The notes: generated from the sequence alone by a model not told the origin. A stretch of DNA of 64,000 nucleotides from Patescibacteria group bacterium (GCA_024654525.1 JANLHI010000002.1:1-64000), one strand, 5' to 3'; positions 42,756-52,502 are shown, counted from the stretch's first letter. Translations and numbers: made by a program.

Positions 42756-44711
42756 ATGAAAAATATCTTTGAACAATTAGTAGATTTATTAAAAAAAGAT
42801 GAGCGCCTTGTTTCGCAAGACGGCGTGCTTTTGAAAAATCAAGTGCAGGAATTGGCTAGGAAAAATGATCCAGCTTTGATTAAGCTTTTACTTTCCGACA
42901 AGGCGATAAAACAGCACTTCTTTTTTGAAGTAGAAAAAACGCTGATTTTTGATAAAGAAAAGTTTATCCGCTTTGTTTCTAATAAACAATTTTTACCGGA
43001 TTCCTATACTGCGTTTAAAAATAAAATCGGCTTAACTGCTGGCGATGAATATGTGAGCGAAAACAAAGAAGTGGTTTTAACTTGGCCTTATAAGGATTGT
43101 GTTTTGGAAGGCGGAATGACCAAAGAAGACCAAAAGAGGGATGAGATTTTTTATAATGAAACATTAGCGCCGGACGATATCAATCGCCTACTGGACGCCA
43201 AAGTTTTTACCAATTTCAAACGGATAGACAAAAAAGGCGAACACAAACTGGACGGCTTCAAGCGCGATGAAAAAGGTACGATTAAAGACAATTTGATTAT
43301 TAAAGGCAACAACTTGCTCGCGCTTGCTTCACTTAAAAAAGAATTCGTCGGAAAAGTGAAGCTGATTTACATTGATCCGCCGTATAACACAGGTGATGAC
43401 GGATTTAATTATAACGATACATTCAACCATTCAACATGGATGACCTTCTTAAAAAATCGATTGGAAATAGCTAGAAAAATGCTGACCAAAGATGGATCGA
43501 TTTTTATCCAAATTAATGATATCGAAGAAGCATATCTAAAGGTGTTATGTGATGAGGTTTTTACTCGGGAAAACTTTCATACGAGCATATGCGTGCAAAT
43601 GTCTCATTTGAGCGGAGTAAAAATGGCGCACAAAGATAAGAAATTACCTAAAATTAAAGAGTATGTCTTATTTTATACAAACTCACCAAAGATTAAATTA
43701 AACCCACAATATGTTCCAGCTAGTTGGGATGAAGCACTAGAGCGATATTCTTCATTCGTAGTTAAAGAAAATTATACTGATGATGAGTGTGAAAAATGGA
43801 AGATTATTCCACTAAACAAAGCGATCAAAGATAGTGGCGTTGATATAAAAGACAAAAAGGCAGTAACTGATTTCAAATTAAAAAATGCAGACTTAATATT
43901 TAGAACTGCAAGAAATAGAGGGGCAGATTATTCAGCATACAATCCTAATTGTTTTAATAAAGTCACCAACCCCGACGAATCATATTATTTTGTTTATAAA
44001 GGAGAAGATATAAGTTTTGCAGCGGACAAGGTTATTTCTATAAACGGTAAATTGACTCCAGTTGTTGCTTTGGGGGATATTTGGACCGATATCGGAATAA
44101 ATAATCTATCAAATGAAGGTGGTGTGGATTTAAGATTTGGAAAAAAACCTGAAAAGTTGATAGAACGAATAATTAAGCTAATATCTAATTCAGACGATGA
44201 TATTATCGTGGATTTTTTTAGTGGATCAGGAACTACCGGTGCTGTTGCTCATAAATTGAAAAAGCGATATATCCTCATTGAGCAATTAGCTGATCATATT
44301 AATAAATCTATTGCAAGAATTAAGAATGTAATCAAAGGTGAACAAAGTGGGATAAGTAAAGATAATGATTGGAAAGGTGGCGGAGATTTTGTCTATATGG
44401 AACTTGCTAAATGGAATGAGGAATGGATAGAAAAAATTGAAAAAGCCAAAACCGGCAAAGAACTCGCTAAACTTTGGGATGAGATGAAAGAAACCGTCTT
44501 TTTGAGCTACAAAGTCGATCCGACAAATGTTGATGCAAATGCCAAAGATTTTGCGGAATTATCTATTGCCGATCAAAAGAAATTTTTGATTGAGTGCTTG
44601 GATAAAAATCAGCTTTATGTAAATTTGAGCGAGATTGAGGATAGAGAGTATGGGGTGAGTAAAGAGGATATAAAGTTAAATAAAGAGTTTTATGAAAAAG
44701 ATAGCTTTTAA
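42756..44711 (+). CDS. Type III restriction-modification methyltransferase (Mod)
   Basis: IYIDPPYNTGDDGFNYNDTF carries the DPPY catalytic motif, and VDFFSGSGTTGAVAHKLKK is the AdoMet-binding motif placed after it, the beta order used by Mod subunits that make N6-methyladenine. The middle region (residues 270-440) is the variable target-recognition part. A 120-residue N-terminal domain (LLKNQVQELARKNDPALIKLLLSD) is typical of Mod. The stop overlaps the next start. Together with Res at 45591 it forms a type III system, but with two genes between. Confidence 0.92.
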   Translation: MKNIFEQLVDLLKKDERLVSQDGVLLKNQVQELARKNDPALIKLLLSDKAIKQHFFFEVEKTLIFDKEKFIRFVSNKQFLPDSYTAFKNKIGLTAGDEYVSENKEVVLTWPYKDCVLEGGMTKEDQKRDEIFYNETLAPDDINRLLDAKVFTNFKRIDKKGEHKLDGFKRDEKGTIKDNLIIKGNNLLALASLKKEFVGKVKLIYIDPPYNTGDDGFNYNDTFNHSTWMTFLKNRLEIARKMLTKDGSIFIQINDIEEAYLKVLCDEVFTRENFHTSICVQMSHLSGVKMAHKDKKLPKIKEYVLFYTNSPKIKLNPQYVPASWDEALERYSSFVVKENYTDDECEKWKIIPLNKAIKDSGVDIKDKKAVTDFKLKNADLIFRTARNRGADYSAYNPNCFNKVTNPDESYYFVYKGEDISFAADKVISINGKLTPVVALGDIWTDIGINNLSNEGGVDLRFGKKPEKLIERIIKLISNSDDDIIVDFFSGSGTTGAVAHKLKKRYILIEQLADHINKSIARIKNVIKGEQSGISKDNDWKGGGDFVYMELAKWNEEWIEKIEKAKTGKELAKLWDEMKETVFLSYKVDPTNVDANAKDFAELSIADQKKFLIECLDKNQLYVNLSEIEDREYGVSKEDIKLNKEFYEKDSF

Positions 44712-45321
44712 AACTTACGAACAAATAAAAAATCTACTCCGGATAACAGGGTACTTATTCTGGTGGATCATACCCTTTGCTTTATTTATACTGGCCACAT
44801 ATTTACCGAAATTTATTTGGAATATTAGTTTTAATGACTATTTAAATTTTATAAAGATTCTAGTCTGGCCCATATCAGCCTTGATTATTTTATTTTTCTT
44901 TAAAAAGGTGATAACTTACCTTTTCTTTTCCATTGATGGCTTTAATTTTTTTGGCGCCAAAGGAGAAATAAAAAATGTATATGACCTAATAACGGAAAAA
45001 GTCAACGAAAGATTTGAAAATGAAAAAAGAGAGGCCGCAAGAGAAACCGAGGTAAATAGACTACAAAGAGAAATTGAAACAAATTCAGGAAGGGCGGATG
45101 AAAATTTAAAGACTGCAAAGGAGATTTTAGCAGAATGGAAAAAATCTAACACGGATAATAAGAGACTTTTGGAGGAAAATAAGCAACTAAGGGACGCAAT
45201 TGAGAGAAAAAATCAATACTCTGGCAATTTTCCGCCTGTTTCTGGAGAGTCAGAACTTGGTACTGGTAATAAGGTTGATAATAGTCAACCCGTGGCTCCT
45301 TCCAATGAAGAAAAAATATGA
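44692..45321 (+). CDS. Membrane protein with coiled coil, inside the type III RM locus
   Basis: Two or three hydrophobic helices (YLFWWIIPFALFILATYLPKFI, ILVWPISALIILFFFKKVITYLFF) are followed by a charged coiled coil (VNERFENEKREAARETEVNRLQREIE ... LKTAKEILAEWKKSNTDNKRLLEENKQLRDAIERK) and a low-complexity end. Family not recognised. It overlaps mod by 20 bases and the next gene by four, so it belongs to the operon. A membrane-linked helper of the RM system or an unrelated passenger are both possible. Confidence 0.75.
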   Translation: MKKIAFKTYEQIKNLLRITGYLFWWIIPFALFILATYLPKFIWNISFNDYLNFIKILVWPISALIILFFFKKVITYLFFSIDGFNFFGAKGEIKNVYDLITEKVNERFENEKREAARETEVNRLQREIETNSGRADENLKTAKEILAEWKKSNTDNKRLLEENKQLRDAIERKNQYSGNFPPVSGESELGTGNKVDNSQPVAPSNEEKI

Positions 45322-45584
45322 ATAAATATTTAATAACTTACGATTTGAAAAATAAGTCCATAAGGGATTACCAATCACTTTTTATTGCCATAAAAAGTCT
45401 TGGCCCATGGTGGCATTATTTAGAGTCAACATGGATTGTTAAAACTAATTTAAATTCCCAACAAATATGGAATACTTTAGGCCAACACTTACTCACAAAT
45501 GACCATATTTTAGTTGTAAAAATTGATAATAGTGATAAGTGGGGATGGTTACCACAAGATGCATGGAATTGGCTAAACACATAA
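45318..45584 (+). CDS. Small Cas2-like ferredoxin-fold protein (SinR family name)
   Basis: YLITYDLKNKSIRDYQSLFIAIKSLGPWWHYLESTWIVKT is close to the beta-alpha-beta start of Cas2/VapD-like proteins; the annotation SinR family is often used for such proteins in databases. 88 residues, cytosolic. No CRISPR array or other cas gene is in the window, so it is probably not CRISPR-related; a VapD-like nuclease is one option. It ends six bases before res. Confidence 0.7.
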   Translation: MNKYLITYDLKNKSIRDYQSLFIAIKSLGPWWHYLESTWIVKTNLNSQQIWNTLGQHLLTNDHILVVKIDNSDKWGWLPQDAWNWLNT

Positions 45585-45590
45585 TAAATT

Positions 45591-48275
45591 ATGCTTTACG
45601 ACGAATTTAACTCATATAAAAACTTTGCCGGCGCTGATGTTTTCAAAAACAAAGCGACAGAAAAATCAGATGTTTTGAAAAATCTCAATCCGGCTTTTCC
45701 GGCGCGCGAATATCAGAAGGAAGCACTGGGGCGGTTTTATTATTATTGTGAGGAATATCACCAAAAACAAAAGCCAATTCATTTGATGTTCAATATGGCG
45801 ACTGGTTCGGGGAAAACGCTCATAATGGCGGCGAATATTTTGTATTTATACCAAAAGGGCTACCGTAATTTTATTTTTTTTACTCGTTTGGGTAACATTA
45901 TTCAAAAAACCAAAGCAAATTTTCTTGATCTAAGTTCTAAAAAATATTTGTTTGCCGACAAAATCACTCTTGGCGGACAGGAAATAAAAATCAAAGAAGT
46001 TGATAATTTTGAAGGTGTAAATGATGATGATATCAATATTATTTTCTCTACCACCGCGCTTTTACACTCTCGTTTCAATTTTGCTCGCGAAAATGTTTTA
46101 ACTTACGAAGATTTTGCGGAAAAGAAAATTGTTTTGATTGCTGATGAAGCGCACAACCTATCTGTGGAAACAAATAGCAAGATAAGCAAAACCGAAGAAG
46201 AAGACCGCCGAAACTGGGAAAATACAGTAATGCGGATTTTGAACGCCAACAGCCAAAAGGATAATGTGCTTTTGGAGTTTACGGCAACGGCTCGATTAGA
46301 ACAGGAATATCCTGAGATTTTGGAAAAATACAAAGACAAAGCGATTTATCGTTATGATCTGAAAGAATATCGCTTGGACGGGTTTTCAAAAGATGTGCGA
46401 ACTTTGCAGATAAACGCGCCGATTATGGAACGAGCTCTTTCGGCGGTGATTATTTCGCAATATCGCCGTAAGGTGGCAGAAAAGTATAAAATCGCACTAA
46501 AGCCAGTGGTTATGTTTAAGGCCAACAGAGTAAGTATTCCCAAAGAAGGAATATCCAAGGAACATAATCCGCAAATTGTCGTTTCAAACATTTTCAAAGA
46601 CTCTTTTCATAAACTTATTTCTGAACTAGACGAAAAACACCTAAAACAGCAAACAGCAATAAAAAACGCAACATTGCAAAAAGCATTTCAATTTTTCAAT
46701 GAGCAAAAAATTACTCTTGTGGATTTAGCGGCAGAAATGAAAAGCGATTTTGCACCGGAAAAATGCTTGACGGTTGATGAAGATAAAGATTTAGAGCAAA
46801 AACAAATTTTACTTAATTCACTAGAAGATCAAAACAATGAAATCCGCGCTATTTTTGCGACAGAAAAATTGAATGAAGGTTGGGATGTTTTGAATCTTTT
46901 TGATATTGTCCGGATTTACAACAGTCGTGACGAAAAAGGCAATAAACCGGGAAAAACAACTGTGCAAGAGGCGCAACTTATCGGGCGAGGCGCAAGGTAT
47001 TATCCTTTTACTCTTGGTGAATTTACTGACCCATATAGAAGAAAATTCGATACTGATATACAAAATGAATTACGGATATTGGAACAACTTTATTATCATA
47101 GCGTAACGAATTCTAAGTACATTTCTTTACTAGAAGGAGTTTTGGTTCGTGAAGGTATTATGCCATCACGCACAGTGCAAAAAGAGATTAAAATTAGAAG
47201 CGATTTTAAAAACAGCGATTTTTGGAAGAAAGGCTATATTTTCTTAAATTCTCGCAAGGAAAATTTAGGAAAAGATGTTTTTACTCTCTCGGACGCCAAA
47301 GCAGAATTCGACCATAACGCTGAAATAAACATCTTTCAACTACCAACGCGAGAAGCGATAGAAAAAGATTTGTTTGTTGCTGGTGCTGGCGCCGGAGTAA
47401 AGGCAAAAATTAAAATCCGAGATTTTAGAATTGCTGATTTCGGAACACATATTGTCCGCATCGCTTTGGCAAAAATATCATGCGGACAGTTTTGTGAACT
47501 TAAAAAGATTTTCGGTAACATAGAATCCGCAAAAGATTTTATTTCAAATGAAAAATATCTTGGAGGCATAAAAATTAAGGTGAAAGGTACAAACGAGCAA
47601 GTAGAAAATCTTTTGCAGATTGAAAAGTTGAATATTACCGGATTTGTGATTGATAAAGTATTGGAAGTCGCCGGCAAAGAGAAAAAGGAATACTACGGAA
47701 CAAAGGAGTTTAAAGCTCACCTGATCCAAAAAATATTTGAAAATGACAAGGTGTTGCAATTAGATAGCGAAAGTCCGCGAGCGCAAAATATGCGAGATTT
47801 TGATTTTTCTTCTCGGGATTGGTTTGCTCAAAACGAAATCTGGGGAACGAGCGAGGAGGAATCATTTTTGCGTTTTATTGATGAGGCAATAACAAAGCTA
47901 AAAAAGAAATATCAAGATGTTGCACTATTTCGTAATGAGCAGTTTTTCAGAATCTACGGCTTTGAAAACGGTGAGCCGTTTTATCCCGATTTCGTTTTGT
48001 TTTTGACGGAAAAGAAAACAAAGCAAGAAGTTATGTATCAGATTTTTGTTGAGCCAAAGGGCAATCAATTTTTGGATGCACAAAATACTTTTGAGCATTC
48101 AAAAGAGGGTTGGAAGCAAAAACTATTGGTTGAGATAGAAAAAAGTCATATTGTTGAGTTGAGGATAGAAAGTAAGGATTTTCGTTTGGTTGGTTTGCCT
48201 TTCTTTAACGAGGGACAGGTGAATAGTGCCTTGCGTGAAAAGTTTGAAGAGGTGTTTGAAAAAAAATTATTATAA
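45591..48275 (+). CDS. Type III restriction enzyme, Res subunit
   Basis: The helicase part has Walker A MATGSGKTLIMAANIL, the DEAH box (VLIADEAHNLS), the motif III-like LEFTATARL and a motif VI-like stretch AQLIGRGARYYPF. The C-terminal nuclease part has PDFVLFL ... IFVEPKGNQF, the PD-ExK site. It cuts DNA after translocation when both Mod and Res are bound to unmethylated sites. 894 residues is a normal size. Stop lies four bases before the next gene. Confidence 0.92.
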   Translation: MLYDEFNSYKNFAGADVFKNKATEKSDVLKNLNPAFPAREYQKEALGRFYYYCEEYHQKQKPIHLMFNMATGSGKTLIMAANILYLYQKGYRNFIFFTRLGNIIQKTKANFLDLSSKKYLFADKITLGGQEIKIKEVDNFEGVNDDDINIIFSTTALLHSRFNFARENVLTYEDFAEKKIVLIADEAHNLSVETNSKISKTEEEDRRNWENTVMRILNANSQKDNVLLEFTATARLEQEYPEILEKYKDKAIYRYDLKEYRLDGFSKDVRTLQINAPIMERALSAVIISQYRRKVAEKYKIALKPVVMFKANRVSIPKEGISKEHNPQIVVSNIFKDSFHKLISELDEKHLKQQTAIKNATLQKAFQFFNEQKITLVDLAAEMKSDFAPEKCLTVDEDKDLEQKQILLNSLEDQNNEIRAIFATEKLNEGWDVLNLFDIVRIYNSRDEKGNKPGKTTVQEAQLIGRGARYYPFTLGEFTDPYRRKFDTDIQNELRILEQLYYHSVTNSKYISLLEGVLVREGIMPSRTVQKEIKIRSDFKNSDFWKKGYIFLNSRKENLGKDVFTLSDAKAEFDHNAEINIFQLPTREAIEKDLFVAGAGAGVKAKIKIRDFRIADFGTHIVRIALAKISCGQFCELKKIFGNIESAKDFISNEKYLGGIKIKVKGTNEQVENLLQIEKLNITGFVIDKVLEVAGKEKKEYYGTKEFKAHLIQKIFENDKVLQLDSESPRAQNMRDFDFSSRDWFAQNEIWGTSEEESFLRFIDEAITKLKKKYQDVALFRNEQFFRIYGFENGEPFYPDFVLFLTEKKTKQEVMYQIFVEPKGNQFLDAQNTFEHSKEGWKQKLLVEIEKSHIVELRIESKDFRLVGLPFFNEGQVNSALREKFEEVFEKKLL

Positions 48276-48279
48276 ACTT

Positions 48280-48801
48280 ATGAAAATCAACACTTTGACT
48301 GGTTCAACAGGCTCACCGCAAGCAAGCTCAGTGCGAGGCAACACATTCAAACTCATCATCTCGCTTATTATTCCACAATTGGCAGGAGGTCTGGGGAGCT
48401 TCTTTACCATCAGTTCGGTGAAAGATTGGTATCCGATGCTGGAGAAGCCCTTGCTCAATCCGCCAGCATGGATATTTGGTCCGGTCTGGACGACGTTGTT
48501 TCTTTTGATGGGCTACGCGCTGTATCTTGTCTGGAAGGACGAGAGCGGAAAAAGCAAACGCCTGGCCTACTTCGCTTTTGGGATTCAAATGGTTTTAAAT
48601 ATGCTATGGTCAATTATCTTTTTCGGTCTGCACAGTCCGGGCGGTGCGCTTATTGAGATCGTATTCCTTTGGCTCGCCATTCTTGCCACGTTTGTTGCTT
48701 TTGCGAAAATATCAAAACCGGCGGCGTGGCTCTTGTTGCCCTATATCCTCTGGGTCAGCTTTGCTATGTATTTAAACTATTCAATCTGGATGCTTAATTA
48801 G
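48280..48801 (+). CDS. TspO/MBR-family membrane protein, with repeat-derived N-terminus
   Basis: Five helices and the TspO signatures WYPMLEKPLLNPPAWIFGPVWTTLF and LNMLWSIIFFGLHSPGGALIEIVFLW. The first 20 residues (TLTGSTGSPQASSVRG) are unlike TspO and derive from GGTTCAACAGGCTCACCGC...AAGCTCAGTGCGAG, which looks like a CPR intergenic repeat that has become coding. TspO proteins bind porphyrins and other ligands. Another TspO lies at 56983 and a fragment at about 50015. ATG 48280 is the start after the res stop. Confidence 0.9.
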   Translation: MKINTLTGSTGSPQASSVRGNTFKLIISLIIPQLAGGLGSFFTISSVKDWYPMLEKPLLNPPAWIFGPVWTTLFLLMGYALYLVWKDESGKSKRLAYFAFGIQMVLNMLWSIIFFGLHSPGGALIEIVFLWLAILATFVAFAKISKPAAWLLLPYILWVSFAMYLNYSIWMLN

Positions 48802-48812
48802 GCAAAAATTGA

Positions 48813-48818
48813 TAAAAT
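48813..48818 (+). promoter_or_regulatory. -10 box of the KTSC gene
   Basis: TAAAAT ends six bases before ATG 48825. Confidence 0.5.
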
Positions 48819-48824
48819 AGATTT

Positions 48825-49040
48825 ATGCAAAGAACGCCGGTTTCATCAACAAATATCCGCTCCATAGGCTACGATTCACAATTGGCGACTTTGGAAGTGG
48901 AGTTTACTTCTGGTGATATCTACCAGTATTTTAATGTGCCAGAACATCTGTTCCAGCAGTTTTTACACGCATCATCACACGGGCAATTTCTGAATGACAA
49001 TATCCTCCGTTATAACTACCGATACCAAAAGGTAAGCTAA
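48825..49040 (+). CDS. KTSC-domain protein
   Basis: The 71-residue protein (SSTNIRSIGYDSQLATLEVEFTSGDIYQYFNVPEHLFQQFLHASSHGQFLN) is a complete KTSC domain, first noticed at the end of some lysyl-tRNA synthetases. Its function is unknown; stand-alone copies occur in many bacteria and phages. Four bases separate it from the next gene. Confidence 0.88.
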   Translation: MQRTPVSSTNIRSIGYDSQLATLEVEFTSGDIYQYFNVPEHLFQQFLHASSHGQFLNDNILRYNYRYQKVS

Positions 49041-49044
49041 TTTT

Positions 49045-49821
49045 ATGTTTACGCCGAAAACACAGAGAATAAAAGATATTGCGAATGATAAACAGGAAGT
49101 CATTAAGCGACTTGAAGGTATTTTTCATACGAACACCCACGTTTATATTGATTACGCAAATGTGCGTCCATGGAGCGAAAAACTTGGGTGGCATATTGAT
49201 TTGAAACGGCTCAAGCAATTTTTGGATTCTTTCAGCACTATAGAGGCAATCAATTTTTATAACGGGTACCTTGCGGGCAACGAACGTTCGGAAAAAGAAA
49301 AATCAGAAGCAGAAAATTATAAATATATTCTTCGGACAAAACCCGTCAAGATACTTAATTTTTCTATCAATGCATCAAGCGTGCCGGCAGATTCAACGGT
49401 TCTTGTGAAGCAGTTTATTCGTCGCGCGTTACTGAAGAAGTACGAGGTAGGGACTATCGAATACTTGAATCAGCGTTTTGTCGATATGAACAAGAAGGGC
49501 GAGTATTTCATTGAAGACATGAAATGCAATTTTGATGTGGAAATCGGCGTTGATATGCTACTTGATTGCGAACGGAACAGCGCTGAAACATTTATACTAT
49601 GGAGCGGAGACAGCGATTTTGCCGATCCGATTAGAAAATTAATAGCCGCCGGCAAAAAAGTTTACTTGTTCGCGACGGCTGGCAGAATTTCCAGCGAATT
49701 GAATGAACTTAAGGAAAGCGGTCTCAAGATAGTGGATATTTTTGAGCTCAAAGAGTTTATTTGTTGGCTAAAGGAATCATCCTATAAAAGCACAAAGGAC
49801 CCCGTTGCCGAGGCCCTTTAG
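49045..49821 (+). CDS. NYN-domain (PIN-like) putative RNase
   Basis: HVYIDYANVRPWSEKLG carries the first acidic motif, DVEIGVDMLLDCERNSAETFILWSGDSDFADPI the second and third (D..., GDSDF), matching LabA/NYN nucleases. The Asp residues for metal binding look complete. It likely cuts structured RNA. In the accessory block, with KTSC upstream, possibly one defence-type unit; that is inference. Confidence 0.85.
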   Translation: MFTPKTQRIKDIANDKQEVIKRLEGIFHTNTHVYIDYANVRPWSEKLGWHIDLKRLKQFLDSFSTIEAINFYNGYLAGNERSEKEKSEAENYKYILRTKPVKILNFSINASSVPADSTVLVKQFIRRALLKKYEVGTIEYLNQRFVDMNKKGEYFIEDMKCNFDVEIGVDMLLDCERNSAETFILWSGDSDFADPIRKLIAAGKKVYLFATAGRISSELNELKESGLKIVDIFELKEFICWLKESSYKSTKDPVAEAL

Positions 49822-50009
49822 CTCTAAAATCAGTGATCTTACGATCGATTGCATTGTAGCATAAGACAAGGAAAGTTGTCCACAGTTTATGGAAATCAAA
49901 TCAAAACAACCCCATACCAGTTCGCGACTGGGCAAGAAAATTAGGAGAGAAAATTAAACATTCCAACATTCTTGCTTCGCCCGTCCGTATCCTCGTGCGA
50001 AGATAAGGG

Positions 50010-50115
50010 GGTCAGGTACGGGATATACTTTACGATCGGTTCGGTGAAAGATTGGTATCCGATGCTGGTCAAGCTGGTTCTCAATCCGCCGGCGTGGATA
50101 TTCGGTCCGGTACTT
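50010..50115 (+). pseudogene. TspO gene fragment
   Basis: The DNA from TTTACGATCGGTTCGGTGA through GGATATTCGGTCCGG closely follows the TspO gene at 48405-48485 (translates as SVKDWYPMLVKLVLNPPAWIFGPV). Its 5' and 3' parts are missing. Confidence 0.75.
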
Positions 50116-50131
50116 GCCCCCACACCAAATT

Positions 50132-50174
50132 GATATGTTCTACCTCTACGTTTTAAAAAGTAAAAAAGACTCTG
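50132..50174 (+). pseudogene. Remnant of a GIY-YIG endonuclease gene
   Basis: ATG 50132 gives FYLYVLKSKKDS, the start of many small GIY-YIG proteins (there usually followed by LYIGYT); here the reading frame does not go on into the family. Confidence 0.45.
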
Positions 50175-50442
50175 CACGGGAAATCAGCCGACTTATCCGC
50201 CATAGCTGGCTCCAGCGGTGACGCAAGGAGGTAGCGAAGGTGGAGTCCGCATTTCGCCCCGCCACCTACCCGGAAACCGAGCAGAAAAATATCCACTTCC
50301 TTTTTGAAAGAAAAAATCGGTCACGCGCAAATCCGAAAAGCAAAGAATATTTTTCTTTGGGTGGTGTTTAGGATGTTATGAGGACTTCCTCACTACTCGA
50401 AGGGGAGCGTAGAATGTTACTATCTATCTATAGTATATTAGG

Positions 50443-51603
50443 ATGAAAATCTCCAGAATAACTTTTTTTATTATTGTAATATTAGCATTGGCTGGTTTCT
50501 ATGCATACAAAACCCGAACCGGGCTCCATGTCGAAAATCCATCGGTGCAACCAAGCAACGAAATCGACACATCCACGAATAATAAAGCCGATTTACAAGT
50601 AAAAAATCTCGATATCAGTCAGAAGAACGATAATTCTTCGGCTTCTTCTGGGTCTTCGAAAATGGCGCTAAGTCCGCCGGCGGAGCGCTGTTTGATAACG
50701 GGTACCTGTTTTGATGATCGAATATTTTTAATCACCGAGGGTGCGGATGGGAATTTTATCGATTCGGATAACAATTCTATAGATAAGGAAATTATCTTAC
50801 ATTATGCCAAAAGTACGCGAAGCGAGGCGGATTTTTTGGTGGTGTTCAAAGACTGGAATGCGCTTTCTGCATTCAGCGCAGCTTATTTTATATCCGTAAA
50901 TAGTAGTGATTCCGGAATGGGCATGTTAGAAAATGAAGATCGGACATATGGCTCGCGCGGTAATTTGAAAGGTCTTATTACAATGCCAAATATCAAAGTT
51001 CTTTCTGACCCCGATAGTTTTAATGCAAATATTTTTTCTTTCGCGCATGAATTAGGGCATTACTGGTTGGCGTATTTTTACGATCCATTATTGATGATCT
51101 CGAATTCGAGTGGACACTATAATTCCTGCATGGTATTCGGGGACGGGGATATTATGACCCATGGATTCTTTAATTTTAAAAGGGTAAGCGACACGCTATT
51201 TGCCTCACCTCCGCCCGATAACGATCCACATAGAATGAAATTTAGCGACTTTTCTTTGTATGTCATGGGTTTGCTACCCGAAGAGGAAGTTGCGCCGATC
51301 GGAATTGTGAAAAGTGGTATGGACTGTGTGCAGAATGGGAAAGTGGAAAACGGGGCCATTAACGTTACGGGAGATTTTGAACAATTTACTCTTTCCGACT
51401 TCATAAAAGTGTATGGCGCTAGAAATCCCCCATACCCCAATGCGAAGAGAAATTTTACTGTGCAAGTGGCACTCCTTGTTCACCGAGATTCGCCACTTAC
51501 GCAAAACGATGCCGATACCTTCAAAAGGTACCTTGATGAAGCCGAAAACTATCTACCTTTTGCAGTCTCGAACAAAGCAACTTTTAAGTTTCTAAAAAAC
51601 TGA
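50443..51603 (+). CDS. Membrane-anchored putative zinc metalloprotease
   Basis: An N-terminal hydrophobic helix (ITFFIIVILALAGFYAY) and a Ser/Asn-rich linker (residues 30-75) are followed by an extracytoplasmic domain. Near residue 200 FSFAHELGHYWLAYFY has the HExxH zinc motif (HELGH), and later DIMTHGFF and FSDFSLYVMGLLP could hold the third ligand and Met-turn. The rest resembles no family I know. It probably acts outside the cell on proteins or wall material. An isolated gene between a degraded region and a toxin pair. Confidence 0.72.
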   Translation: MKISRITFFIIVILALAGFYAYKTRTGLHVENPSVQPSNEIDTSTNNKADLQVKNLDISQKNDNSSASSGSSKMALSPPAERCLITGTCFDDRIFLITEGADGNFIDSDNNSIDKEIILHYAKSTRSEADFLVVFKDWNALSAFSAAYFISVNSSDSGMGMLENEDRTYGSRGNLKGLITMPNIKVLSDPDSFNANIFSFAHELGHYWLAYFYDPLLMISNSSGHYNSCMVFGDGDIMTHGFFNFKRVSDTLFASPPPDNDPHRMKFSDFSLYVMGLLPEEEVAPIGIVKSGMDCVQNGKVENGAINVTGDFEQFTLSDFIKVYGARNPPYPNAKRNFTVQVALLVHRDSPLTQNDADTFKRYLDEAENYLPFAVSNKATFKFLKN

Positions 51604-51679
51604 GCTTAAATGGCGGGGTAAATGATATGCAAGACGAGTAGGGAATTGTAGCTGTTGTTAATCTTGCTTGACTTTAAGG

Positions 51680-51720
51680 TTAACATTTGTTAATCTCATC
51701 AATATATAGAGTTAACATAA
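51680..51720 (+). promoter_or_regulatory. Repeated GTTAAC sites before the antitoxin gene
   Basis: GGTTAACAT, TTTGTTAAT and GAGTTAACAT lie in 51680-51720. They could be operator half-sites for the HTH protein just downstream. The -10 is uncertain (TATATA near 51705). Confidence 0.45.
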
Positions 51721-51726
51721 AAAAAT

Positions 51727-52008
51727 ATGAAAAATAAGGGCAAAAAAGCAATATATATATCTGTAGCTGAGCTGGCAAAAATTCTTGGCATTAGTCGTAT
51801 TGCTGTATTTAATAAAATAAAGAAAGGACAAATTCAAGCTGAAAAAATTGGACGTTCTTATGCTATTTCGATGGAACATGTTAATGAAATAATTTCTGGT
51901 TCTAGCTCTGGGGTATTAACAGAAGAGAAAAAGGAAGACATAAAAAAAGCTGTAGAAAAAGTTGTAAAAGAATATGGAGAAACTTTAAAACTTCTCGGTA
52001 GAGAATAA
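51727..52008 (+). CDS. HTH (excisionase-like) antitoxin
   Basis: YISVAELAKILGISRIAVFNKIKKGQIQAEKIGRSYAI is a MerR/excisionase-type helix-turn-helix with wing. A charged C-terminal helix (EKKEDIKKAVEKVVKEYGETLKLLG) may wrap the toxin. It lies two bases before a Doc-like toxin gene, the usual order antitoxin then toxin. Confidence 0.8.
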   Translation: MKNKGKKAIYISVAELAKILGISRIAVFNKIKKGQIQAEKIGRSYAISMEHVNEIISGSSSGVLTEEKKEDIKKAVEKVVKEYGETLKLLGRE

Positions 52009-52010
52009 TT

Positions 52011-52436
52011 ATGAAATTGAAGCAACTTACAATTGTAGATATAGAGTATGCAGCACATCGCTTAGCAAAAGAAACAATGAGTTGGAATAAACCGATTCCT
52101 GATTTTAGTACTCGATATACTAATACTCTTGAAAGATGTGTTGAGGCACCGTTTCAATCATTCGGAGGAAGACAGCTATACCCCGGACTAATAAAAAAAG
52201 GTGCCATACTTTTTTATTTTATGATTAAAAATCATCCATTTCAAAATGGAAACAAAAGATTGGCTATGACGACATTATTCATATTTCTTTTTCAAAATAA
52301 AAAATGGCTTAAGGTTGATAATCAGGAATTATATAATTTTGCTCGTTGGGTTGCAGAAAGCAACGCAAAATTAAAAGAAGACACTGTTCGCGCTGTCGAA
52401 ACATTCCTAATTAATTATATAACTGATATTCATTAA
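52011..52436 (+). CDS. Doc-type (death-on-curing) toxin
   Basis: NHPFQNGNKRLAMTTLFIFL is the HxFxxxNKR motif of Doc proteins, small Fic relatives that phosphorylate EF-Tu. Length 141 is typical. It pairs with the HTH protein upstream. Confidence 0.88.
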   Translation: MKLKQLTIVDIEYAAHRLAKETMSWNKPIPDFSTRYTNTLERCVEAPFQSFGGRQLYPGLIKKGAILFYFMIKNHPFQNGNKRLAMTTLFIFLFQNKKWLKVDNQELYNFARWVAESNAKLKEDTVRAVETFLINYITDIH

Positions 52437-52502
52437 TTTTATGAACGAATCAGAAACGCGAGCCAAATATTTTTGCCCCTTGAAAAACTTTTGAAATAAT
52501 TT

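Larger units (their letters stand above)
49822..50442. other. Degraded intergenic region with gene fragments
   Basis: No intact gene. It holds a 100-base TspO fragment (50010-50115), a short start of a GIY-YIG-nuclease-like gene (50132-50174: MFYLYVLKSKKDS) and GC-rich repeat-like sequence (50200-50300). Two promoter-like A/T-rich stretches come before the next gene (TAGTAT 50431-50436 ends six bases before ATG 50443). Confidence 0.6.

Noticed and set aside
45318..45584. CRISPR-Cas locus based on the Cas2-like protein
   Set aside because: No repeat-spacer array and no other cas gene were found nearby; the gene is embedded in a type III RM operon.
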